A stretch of 8,825 nt of DNA from assembly GCA_045540975.1 (NCBI GenBank), contig JAZQIE010000088.1, positions 1-8,825 on the forward strand, in the 5' to 3' direction. The position numbers and the translations under genes were made by a program. Of the stretch, positions 1 to 4,633 are shown piece by piece. The DNA comes from SIG510 sp045540975. Its GTDB lineage: Bacteria; Bacillota; Clostridia; Oscillospirales; JAAYXM01. The notes beneath the pieces were generated by a model, which worked only from the letters and a program-made list of their open reading frames with translations, was not told the origin of the DNA and made no database searches. Each line of letters starts with the position of its first letter. The stretch's first letter is position 1.

Positions 1-229
1 CCTGCAAAAACACCGCATTGGGACCCAATTCCTCCGCGCGACCGAGCAGAAAATCCGCCTCGGCACGAAGTTCCTCCGCAGAAAGCCCGGGTTTTGACGG
101 ATAATCAAGATTTAAGGTGGTTGCCACCCAAACACCGTTCATTTGCTCAGAAAATTCGGGAACGGGTTGGCAGGCAAACAACGTGAAAAGCAGGCAAACT
201 GCCAAGAGAATACAAACGGTTTTTACCAC
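1..229 (-). CDS. Family 10-like glycosyl hydrolase (GHL10/DUF187) lipoprotein, N-terminal part
   Basis: Only the first 76 codons are in the window; the gene continues past the left edge. The frame begins at a GTG at 227-229, because an in-frame TGA lies two codons upstream. The product opens with a hydrophobic signal segment (residues 4-19) ending in a lipobox LFAC with Cys20, so it should be a lipid-anchored exported protein. From residue 30 the sequence MNGVWVATTLNLDYPSKPG, followed by a Glu/Ala-rich helix and LGPNAVFLQ, is the characteristic start of the GHL10 (DUF187) TIM barrel seen in Clostridia lipoproteins. Family members are thought to act on cell-wall or other polysaccharides, but activities are poorly established. 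The ribosome binding site is weak, so the GTG start is likely rather than certain. The gene has its own promoter, divergent from the esterase gene. Confidence 0.8.
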   Translation of the reverse strand, partial: MVKTVCILLAVCLLFTLFACQPVPEFSEQMNGVWVATTLNLDYPSKPGLSAEELRAEADFLLGRAEELGPNAVFLQ

Positions 230-261
230 TTGTCAATCACTCATTTCTTAAAGCACAGTTT

Positions 262-290
262 ATTCTACACCACTTTGAAGAAAATTTCAA
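262..290 (-). promoter_or_regulatory. Housekeeping promoter of the GHL10 lipoprotein gene
   Basis: Read on the minus strand, TTGAAA (285-290) is followed by a 17-nt spacer and TAGAAT (262-267), each hexamer matching the consensus at five of six positions. It lies 33 bases upstream of the GTG start. Its -35 is only 11 bases from the -35 of the divergent esterase promoter. Confidence 0.7.
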
Positions 291-301
291 GAAAAAGCGG
301 C

Positions 302-330
302 TTGAAAGATAAAACATCCTATGATATACT
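302..330 (+). promoter_or_regulatory. Housekeeping promoter of the esterase gene
   Basis: TTGAAA (302-307), a 17-nt spacer and TATACT (325-330) form a near-consensus sigma-70/sigma-A promoter. The start of transcription should fall near 337, giving a leader of about 25 nt that carries the AGGAGG ribosome binding site at 350-355. Confidence 0.75.
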
Positions 331-362
331 AAACTCAAATTTGACACATAGGAGGCTTTCCG

Positions 363-1070
363 ATGAAAGTTTTTATTATGGCAGGTCAATCTAACATGGT
401 TGGACAAGGCATTATGGGTCTTGTTCCGCCGATTGTTGACGAAAAGGTCAAGATTTTCCGCGGCGAGACTTGGGAGGTTGCAACCGAGCCGTTCAACCCT
501 GCTTTGGGTTCGAATCGCGGGGTAAATTTAGGCCCGAGTTTTGCACAGAAGCTGCGCGAGGTTGACGATGTCGAAATCGGCTTCATCTACTGCCCGGTCG
601 GTGCATCCTGGCTCCATCAGTGGCAGCCGGGTGAAGAGATTTACGAAGAAGCAGTCAAGCGCTGCAAGGCGGGTCTTGTTGGGAATGAACTCGCAGGTAT
701 GCTTTGGCTTCAGGGTGAGCAGGATTGCGACACCGACGAGCATGCGGAAACTTATGGCGACCGCTTCCTCTCCTTCCTTTCCGCTCTTGAAAATGACATC
801 GGCTTGAAGGATTTCCCGGTCATCATTTCCGAGCTTGGCGATTATCTCGGCACCTATGATTACTGCAAGGACCGTTATCAGACCATTAACAAGGAAATCG
901 GTCGTGTTGCCGCAACCTCTCCGCGTTTTGAAGTGGTCAATGCAGACGGTTTTGAACCGAATGAGCCCGAAGATCCTGCACATATCAACGGCGCAGGTCA
1001 GCGTGAACTTGGCCGCAGATTCGCAGCGGCTTGGGCAAAGCTTTCCGCAAGACTCGGCATCAAACTGTAA
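363..1070 (+). CDS. SGNH-type carbohydrate esterase, sialate O-acetylesterase-like (SASA/DUF303 family)
   Basis: This 235-residue protein probably removes acetyl groups from a sugar or polysaccharide. GQSNM at residues 8-12 supplies the nucleophile Ser10 in the family's first block. GPSFA (57-61) fits the block contributing the oxyanion hole, WLQGEQD (115-121) the conserved GE block, and DPAH (204-207) supplies the C-terminal Asp/His of the catalytic triad. There is no signal peptide, so it should be cytoplasmic, unlike many carbohydrate esterases that act on plant polymers; imported acetylated oligosaccharides are a plausible substrate (inference). The start is fixed by AGGAGG at 350-355, seven bases before the ATG. 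The gene is monocistronic, with its own promoter and a hairpin terminator just after the stop. The exact substrate cannot be read from the sequence. Confidence 0.85.
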   Translation: MKVFIMAGQSNMVGQGIMGLVPPIVDEKVKIFRGETWEVATEPFNPALGSNRGVNLGPSFAQKLREVDDVEIGFIYCPVGASWLHQWQPGEEIYEEAVKRCKAGLVGNELAGMLWLQGEQDCDTDEHAETYGDRFLSFLSALENDIGLKDFPVIISELGDYLGTYDYCKDRYQTINKEIGRVAATSPRFEVVNADGFEPNEPEDPAHINGAGQRELGRRFAAAWAKLSARLGIKL

Positions 1071-1077
1071 AAAGCAC

Positions 1078-1109
1078 AAAAATACGGGTGAGAAATCACC
1101 CGTATTTTT
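1078..1109. terminator. Bidirectional intrinsic terminator between convergent genes
   Basis: The arms 1078-1091 and 1096-1109 are perfectly complementary (core AATACGGGTGA / TCACCCGTATT) around a GAAA loop. The plus strand has Ts at the 3' side for the esterase transcript. The mirrored A-rich 5' side gives Us for the minus-strand membrane-protein transcript. The right arm touches the stop codon of the minus-strand gene (1109-1111), so one hairpin serves both converging genes. Confidence 0.85.
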
Positions 1110-1429
1110 TAATCCATAAAGAAGTTTTTCCAATGGAAACGGCCGAGATTCATCTTATTGCAAATCAGTCCGCTGACAAAAAGGACACCAAGCAACGGCA
1201 GACAAATCGGAAGAATCAAATGTTCGGGAAGCTGCCCCGCAAGCATCAAGGGAATCCCCAAAAGCGCAATATTGATGCGCATATGGATGAAATAGCGTTT
1301 CTTTTTCTCGGGAGTGTTTGAAAGTTCTTCCTCCACCTTTCGATTTACCAGAAGACGCGGAAACCAAATGGAAAGAAGGGATAAAAGGAGGAACAACAGC
1401 CCCCAGATAAAATAAATCCAAGCTTTCAT
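1109..1429 (-). CDS. Small uncharacterised membrane protein, three predicted membrane segments
   Basis: I do not recognise this 106-residue protein as a named family. Visible features are an N-terminal hydrophobic helix (about residues 4-24), a charged stretch rich in Lys, Arg and Glu (29-48) containing the run EKKKRYFIHMR, and two further hydrophobic segments (about 52-66 and 71-90). It ends in a short basic tail. The likely topology is three membrane helices with the charged loop in the cytoplasm. It is the second gene of an operon: its start lies six bases beyond the upstream gene's stop, and its ribosome binding site (GAGGTGAG, near 1435-1442) overlaps that stop, which suggests translational coupling. 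Compact length, good ribosome binding site and shared terminator support a real gene. Confidence 0.72.
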   Translation of the reverse strand: MKAWIYFIWGLLFLLLSLLSIWFPRLLVNRKVEEELSNTPEKKKRYFIHMRINIALLGIPLMLAGQLPEHLILPICLPLLGVLFVSGLICNKMNLGRFHWKNFFMD

Positions 1430-1435
1430 ATCAAC

Positions 1436-2134
1436 TCACCTCGAAAATAAATTGAGTCCTGCGAGTGCCGCAATAAAGAAGAGTACGACCATCAGCACAC
1501 GCCCAACCCCTTGACAGACACGGTAAAATTCACTCGGCTCACCGCCATCCACCGCGAGGAAGTAGCGGATATTCCAGAACAAATTCGGCCAACGAATATC
1601 AACAAAGAGGAACGCAAGGATCAAAACAAGAAGGAAAATGACCGATATATCGCCGCGTGTATCCGGTGTTTCCATCTCCGCCCAATAATAGACCGTGTTC
1701 AGATTTGGAAAAAGTTCTTCTTGCTCGGGTGTGACTCCGCCTGCATACACGGTAAGAGGAAATATCGGCTCCCCTGCTTGGTCAACCAAAATCTTCGGGT
1801 CACCTTCATATACCTGACCGGTAAAGACCGTTGTTTCGTTCTCCGCAATTGTGACCACATCACCAAATGTGACACGGTAGACACGGGTTTCGTCGTTTAC
1901 GTTCAGCAAAACCTCTGCCTCATCCGAGGTTTTCGAAGGGATGGAAAGGCGGTAGGCATTGTACCATTCGTCGCGACCGAAAAAACTGCCGTCTTCCTGC
2001 TGCGCCAAAAAGGACTGACGATACCAGATACCCGGCTGAGTCAATGCGCGGAAATAGAAAACAAACAGTACAACCGCAAAGATTCCAAGCACAATCAGAC
2101 AAAGTGCACGGTGCTTATCAAAAAAGTCTTTCAT
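1436..2134 (-). CDS. Uncharacterised membrane protein with a DUF6199-like C-terminal segment
   Basis: The 232-residue product has a basic N-terminus and a membrane helix (about 10-29). A soluble, probably external domain of some 130 residues follows (31-162), rich in Glu, Asp and beta-type sequence. Two more helices lie at about 163-180 and 208-228. Between the last two is a loop with a Trp-Pro start (RWPNLFW) and GGEPSEFYR, resembling the W...EPS.xY..R pattern I associate with DUF6199-type membrane segments; that match is from memory and unverified. No catalytic motif is visible. The start is supported by GGAGGGG at 2140-2146. The gene leads a two-gene operon and has a promoter overlapping the preceding gene's terminator. 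Function is unknown; a small envelope or sensor-like role would be a guess. Confidence 0.75.
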   Translation of the reverse strand: MKDFFDKHRALCLIVLGIFAVVLFVFYFRALTQPGIWYRQSFLAQQEDGSFFGRDEWYNAYRLSIPSKTSDEAEVLLNVNDETRVYRVTFGDVVTIAENETTVFTGQVYEGDPKILVDQAGEPIFPLTVYAGGVTPEQEELFPNLNTVYYWAEMETPDTRGDISVIFLLVLILAFLFVDIRWPNLFWNIRYFLAVDGGEPSEFYRVCQGVGRVLMVVLFFIAALAGLNLFSR

Positions 2135-2154
2135 GGTATCCCCTCCTTTTTTAA

Positions 2155-2183
2155 ATTATATCATAGACAAAGAAAGCGTGCAA
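2155..2183 (-). promoter_or_regulatory. Promoter of the membrane-protein operon, nested in the preceding terminator
   Basis: On the minus strand TTGCAC (2178-2183), a 17-nt spacer and a perfect TATAAT (2155-2160) form a strong promoter. The -35 hexamer lies in the 3' arm of the dehydrogenase terminator hairpin. Transcription should start near 2148, leaving a leader of only about 14 nt that begins almost at the ribosome binding site. Confidence 0.75.
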
Positions 2184-2202
2184 GGAAATCCTTGCACGCT
2201 TT
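2173..2202 (-). terminator. Intrinsic terminator of the dehydrogenase gene
   Basis: The arms at 2173-2186 and 2189-2202 (core AGCGTGCAAGG / CCTTGCACGCT) form a stem of about 13 bp with a very short A/T loop. On the minus strand it is followed by TTTCTTTGT. It starts nine bases after the dehydrogenase stop codon. Confidence 0.82.
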
Positions 2203-2211
2203 TGCGCTATC

Positions 2212-3156
2212 TTATTTGCACTCATTAAGAACTGCTTTGCAAGCTTCAGCGGATTTGTTGAGTGCTTCGAGTTCTGCCGGAGTGAGGGTCGGTGCAAGAA
2301 CTTTCTTAGCACCGGAAGCACCAATGATGGTCGGCAGAGAGAGTGCGACGTCATGGATGCCGTACTGACCGTCCAAAACGGTGGAGACGGTACGGATGGT
2401 ATCGCAGTCACGCAGGAGAGATTCAACCAGGACAGCAACACAGACGGAAACACCGAAGTAGGTTGCGCCCTTGCGCTGAATGATCTTTGCGCCGTCGGTC
2501 TTAACAGCTTCCAGAATTTCAGCCTTTGCTTCGCCATCGAGCGGAATGCCGTTCATTGCGCAGTAATCGTCAATCTGAGTACCCGCAATGTGGGTGTTGC
2601 TCCATGCAGGAACCTGAGAATCGCCGTGCTCGCCGATGATATAGCCATGGATGTTCGCAACGTCGACACCGGTCTTACCCGCGAGCATGCTGCGGAAACG
2701 GACGGTATCAAGAGAGGTACCGCTACCGAGGACAGTGCCCTGCGGCAGACCGGACCACTTGGTGATCATATAGGTGAGGATGTCGACCGGGTTTGCAACA
2801 ACCAGAATGACACCGCCGGTGTAATACTTCATGATGCTTTCGGTGATGCCGCGAGCAATGGAAGTATTCTTCTTTGCAAGGTCAAGACGGGTTTCGCCCG
2901 GCTTTCTGTTTGCACCTGCGGTAACAACGATGATGTCGCAGCCTGCGATATCGGAATAGTCGCCTGCATAGACCTTCATCTGACCGATGAACGGAAGACC
3001 GTGCTTGATGTCAGCCGCTTCGCCAATCGCCTTATCAACCGCAACGTCGATGAGAACCAATTCTGTGCAAACCTTGCGCAGAGCCATAACATATGCAGAA
3101 GTAGCACCAACAAAACCGGCGCCGATGACTGCTACTTTAGTTTTACCTTTTTTCAT
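2212..3156 (-). CDS. ldh: L-lactate/malate dehydrogenase family protein with Arg at the specificity position
   Basis: NAD-dependent 2-hydroxyacid dehydrogenase, cytoplasmic, 314 residues. It has the Rossmann motif GAGFVG (12-17) and Asp37 for NAD. Catalytic residues are all present: Arg90, Asn122, Asp150, Arg153 and His177 in GEHGD. Overall similarity, Thr232 (classical Thr246) and the fructose-1,6-bisphosphate site residues Arg155 and His170 (classical Arg173, His188) are those of L-lactate dehydrogenase. However, the specificity loop reads GANRKPGETR: Arg84 stands where lactate dehydrogenases have Gln102, and Arg there is the malate dehydrogenase signature. The substrate is therefore uncertain between pyruvate and oxaloacetate. 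I chose the start at 3156 rather than an in-frame ATG six codons earlier, because that ATG overlaps the GAGGAG ribosome binding site (3167-3172). Monocistronic, with its own promoter and terminator. Confidence 0.9.
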   Translation of the reverse strand: MKKGKTKVAVIGAGFVGATSAYVMALRKVCTELVLIDVAVDKAIGEAADIKHGLPFIGQMKVYAGDYSDIAGCDIIVVTAGANRKPGETRLDLAKKNTSIARGITESIMKYYTGGVILVVANPVDILTYMITKWSGLPQGTVLGSGTSLDTVRFRSMLAGKTGVDVANIHGYIIGEHGDSQVPAWSNTHIAGTQIDDYCAMNGIPLDGEAKAEILEAVKTDGAKIIQRKGATYFGVSVCVAVLVESLLRDCDTIRTVSTVLDGQYGIHDVALSLPTIIGASGAKKVLAPTLTPAELEALNKSAEACKAVLNECK

Positions 3157-3197
3157 TTGTGAAGCACTCCTCATAAATTAGAATCTCAAATTTCGCT

Positions 3198-3233
3198 ATT
3201 ATACAGTATACCCTATAAAAACAAAAATGTAAA
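3198..3233 (-). promoter_or_regulatory. Promoter of the dehydrogenase gene
   Basis: On the minus strand TTTACA (3228-3233), a 17-nt spacer and TATACT (3205-3210) form a good housekeeping promoter. A second, perfect TATAAT (3198-3203) starts one base further downstream; its aligned upstream region is T-rich and has no clear -35. The leader to the ribosome binding site is about 25 nt. Confidence 0.75.
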
Positions 3234-3245
3234 GGGAAATTTTGC

Positions 3246-3281
3246 AAAAAAACAGGGTACGGGGTCGAGTCCCATACCCTG
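3246..3281 (-). terminator. Intrinsic terminator of the infC-rpmI-rplT operon
   Basis: An 11-bp stem (CAGGGTATGGG pairing with CCCGTACCCTG, one G-U pair; arms 3271-3281 and 3253-3263) with a 7-nt loop is followed on the minus strand by seven Ts (3246-3252). It lies 12 bases after the rplT stop codon and is the strongest terminator in the window. Confidence 0.93.
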
Positions 3282-3293
3282 CTCTCTGCTATG

Positions 3294-3647
3294 TTAGATA
3301 TTCTTCTTTGCGAGGTCTGCAAGTGCTGCAAATGCCGCTGCATCGTTGCATGCCAGCTCAGCCAGCATCTTACGGTTCATAGCAACGCCTGCCTTCTTCA
3401 GACCGTACATGAAACGGGAGTAGTTGAGCCCGTTCATCTTTGCGCCTGCGGAAATACGGGTAATCCACAGCTGACGGAAATCGCGTTTTTTACGCTTACG
3501 GCCGATGTATGCATAAGTCAGGGACTTCATAACGGCCTGATTCGCCATCTTATAATGAGTGGATTTTGCACCCCAATAACCCTTCGCCTGTTTTAAAATC
3601 TTTTTTCTTCTTTTGCGCGTCATCATAGCGCCTTTAACTCTTGCCAT
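3294..3647 (-). CDS. rplT: Ribosomal protein bL20
   Basis: Large-subunit protein bL20, needed early in 50S assembly, where it binds 23S rRNA domains I/II. The 117-residue length is normal. The very basic N-terminal extension (MARVKGAMMTRKRRKKIL) is followed by AKGYWGAKS, then the signature around RKRKKRDFRQLWITRI and the globular domain with GLNYSRFMYGLKKAGV. A ribosome binding site (GGAGG) lies about nine bases before the start. It is the last gene of the operon, 39 bases after rpmI. In Firmicutes, L20 represses its own operon by binding the leader of infC, and a structured leader with a terminator is present upstream here. Confidence 0.98.
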   Translation of the reverse strand: MARVKGAMMTRKRRKKILKQAKGYWGAKSTHYKMANQAVMKSLTYAYIGRKRKKRDFRQLWITRISAGAKMNGLNYSRFMYGLKKAGVAMNRKMLAELACNDAAAFAALADLAKKNI

Positions 3648-3686
3648 CTATAACAGCCTCCAAATTCTGAATGATAGTGTGTATTC

Positions 3687-3884
3687 TTATTTGTAAAGAA
3701 CCAGGCGACGCAGGGTTGCCTCGTTCGCCGGGGTAGCGTAAGCAGCTTTACGCAGACCTCTTTTGCGCTTGGTGGTCATCTTATTCAGAATGTGGCGTCT
3801 GTTTGCATGGTTGCGTTTGACCTTACCGCTCTTGGTAACGGAGAAACGTTTGGATGCGCCACTGTGGGTTTTGATCTTCGGCAT
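3687..3884 (-). CDS. rpmI: Ribosomal protein bL35
   Basis: Small basic protein of the 50S subunit, 65 residues, the usual length. The opening MPKIKTHSGASKRFSVTKSG and the following RNHANRRHILNKMTTKRKR are diagnostic of bL35. The ribosome binding site AGAGGAG lies about eight bases before the ATG. It sits between infC (35 bases upstream) and rplT in the conserved bacterial order, so all three should be made from one message. Confidence 0.98.
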   Translation of the reverse strand: MPKIKTHSGASKRFSVTKSGKVKRNHANRRHILNKMTTKRKRGLRKAAYATPANEATLRRLVLYK

Positions 3885-3919
3885 CTTGATTACTCCTCTC
3901 TATTGAAAAAATTTTTGAC

Positions 3920-4435
3920 TTACTTTTGCTTCGCCGCAAGGAACATGATCATCTGACGGCCTTCCAGTTTGGGAGCCTTTTCAACCGTACCAAACTCTGC
4001 ACAGCCCTCTGCGAACTGATCTAAAATCTCCTTACCGATCGAGGTGTGAGCCATTTCACGACCTTTGAAACGGACGGAAACTTTGACCTTATCGCCGGAC
4101 TTGAGAAAACGAATCGCGTTGTTCATTTTCACCTGCAAATCATGCACATCAATGCCGGGAGACATACGAATCTCTTTGATATCGATGGTGCGCTGATTTT
4201 TTCTGGCTTCTTTTTCACGCTTTTCCTGCTCAAAACGGAACTTACCGTAGTCCATGATACGACAGACCGGCGGTACCGCCTGCGGAGCGATTTTGACCAG
4301 ATCCAATTCTTTTTCATCCGCAAGTTTCTGCGCCTCGGCGATCGGGACGATACCCATTTGTTCACCGCTGTCGCTGATTAAACGGACTTCCTTGTCGCGG
4401 ATCTCTTCGTTAATTTGATGTTCCAGTTTGCTAAT
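3920..4435 (-). CDS. infC: Translation initiation factor IF-3, probable AUU start
   Basis: IF-3 binds the 30S subunit, blocks premature joining of 50S and checks the start codon and initiator tRNA. The two-domain protein is complete: N-domain (residues 1-70) with the signature RIMDYGKFRFEQEKREKEARKN just before the linker, then the C-domain with EIRMSPGIDVHDLQVKMNNA and VSVRFKGREMAH. I place the start at an ATT (4433-4435): GGAGG (4445-4449) lies nine bases upstream of it, and the resulting 171 residues match the family length. An in-frame ATG at 4457-4459 would add eight residues, has no ribosome binding site and lies inside the attenuator. AUU starts are known for infC in other bacteria and allow IF-3 to limit its own synthesis. 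First gene of the operon. Confidence 0.95.
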   Translation of the reverse strand: MSKLEHQINEEIRDKEVRLISDSGEQMGIVPIAEAQKLADEKELDLVKIAPQAVPPVCRIMDYGKFRFEQEKREKEARKNQRTIDIKEIRMSPGIDVHDLQVKMNNAIRFLKSGDKVKVSVRFKGREMAHTSIGKEILDQFAEGCAEFGTVEKAPKLEGRQMIMFLAAKQK

Positions 4436-4442
4436 GCGAAAG

Positions 4443-4450
4443 CACCTCCC
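4443..4450 (-). promoter_or_regulatory. Ribosome binding site that decides the infC start
   Basis: Minus-strand GGGAGGTG is the only strong Shine-Dalgarno match near the infC start. It lies downstream of the in-frame ATG at 4457-4459 and nine bases (from GGAGG) upstream of the ATT at 4433-4435, so it can serve only the ATT. Confidence 0.85.
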
Positions 4451-4487
4451 AAAAAACATAAAACGCGGACGACAAACGCCCGCGTTT
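4451..4487 (-). terminator. Attenuator hairpin in the infC leader
   Basis: Arms 4477-4487 (AAACGCGGGCG) and 4461-4471 (CGTCCGCGTTT) pair over 11 bp with one G-U and a 5-nt loop. TATG and six Ts (4451-4456) follow, directly before the infC ribosome binding site. Its placement between promoter and first gene makes it a conditional terminator rather than the end of an upstream transcript. Confidence 0.82.
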
Positions 4488-4588
4488 CAACACAATCCAA
4501 AGCAACAGAAAAACCGTTGCAAGTTACCATGTTGACCTTTTTGCTTTCGCGAAAGGTGAGAGCGAGGTTTGCCCTTCTTTGTTTTTAC
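4488..4588 (-). ncRNA. L20-leader-type regulatory 5' UTR of infC-rpmI-rplT
   Basis: About 140 nt lie between the predicted transcription start (near 4588) and the infC ribosome binding site. Before the attenuator, the RNA can form a 7-bp hairpin GCAACGG / CTGTTGC with a five-U loop (4502-4520). It can also form an ACCTTT / AAAGGT pairing (4535-4557), which competes with the self-complementary CTTTCGCGAAAG (4544-4555). Firmicutes infC operons carry an L20-binding leader that ends in a terminator (Rfam L20_leader), and position and architecture fit. I did not match the consensus base by base. Confidence 0.62.
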
Positions 4589-4594
4589 TATGGT

Positions 4595-4613
4595 AGGATA
4601 ACACACTTATCCT
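4595..4613. repeat. Perfect 7-bp inverted repeat across the infC promoter -10/spacer
   Basis: AGGATAA (4595-4601) and TTATCCT (4607-4613) are exact complements separated by CACAC. One arm covers the whole -10 hexamer and the other lies in the spacer. Neither strand continues into a U-run, so it does not read as a terminator. An operator for a dimeric repressor is possible, as is coincidence. Confidence 0.55.
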
Positions 4614-4623
4614 CAATTGTCAA
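4595..4623 (-). promoter_or_regulatory. Promoter of the infC operon
   Basis: On the minus strand a perfect TTGACA (4618-4623), a 17-nt spacer and TATCCT (4595-4600, four of six consensus bases) form the promoter. The weaker -10 coincides with one arm of a perfect inverted repeat (separate entry). The -35 lies only 10 bases beyond the stop codon of the upstream lipoprotein gene, so there is no room for a terminator between them. Confidence 0.8.
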
Positions 4624-4633
4624 TACTTATTTT

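Noticed and set aside
143..394. Plus-strand reading frame of 83 codons in the left intergenic region
   Set aside because: It crosses the divergent promoters and the start of the esterase gene, has no ribosome binding site, and opposes the lipoprotein signal sequence.
1511..2368. Plus-strand reading frame of 285 codons opposite the membrane-protein gene and the end of the dehydrogenase gene
   Set aside because: It runs through a terminator and a strong minus-strand promoter, its product is compositionally odd, and the opposite strand has coupled genes with good ribosome binding sites.
2353..3162. Plus-strand reading frame of 269 codons opposite the dehydrogenase gene
   Set aside because: It is antisense to a gene with full family motifs, has no ribosome binding site or recognisable domain, and is explained by the codon bias of the real gene.
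3157..3174. Dehydrogenase start six codons upstream at 3174
   Set aside because: That ATG overlaps the GAGGAG ribosome binding site that serves the ATG at 3156, and the extra residues do not fit the family.
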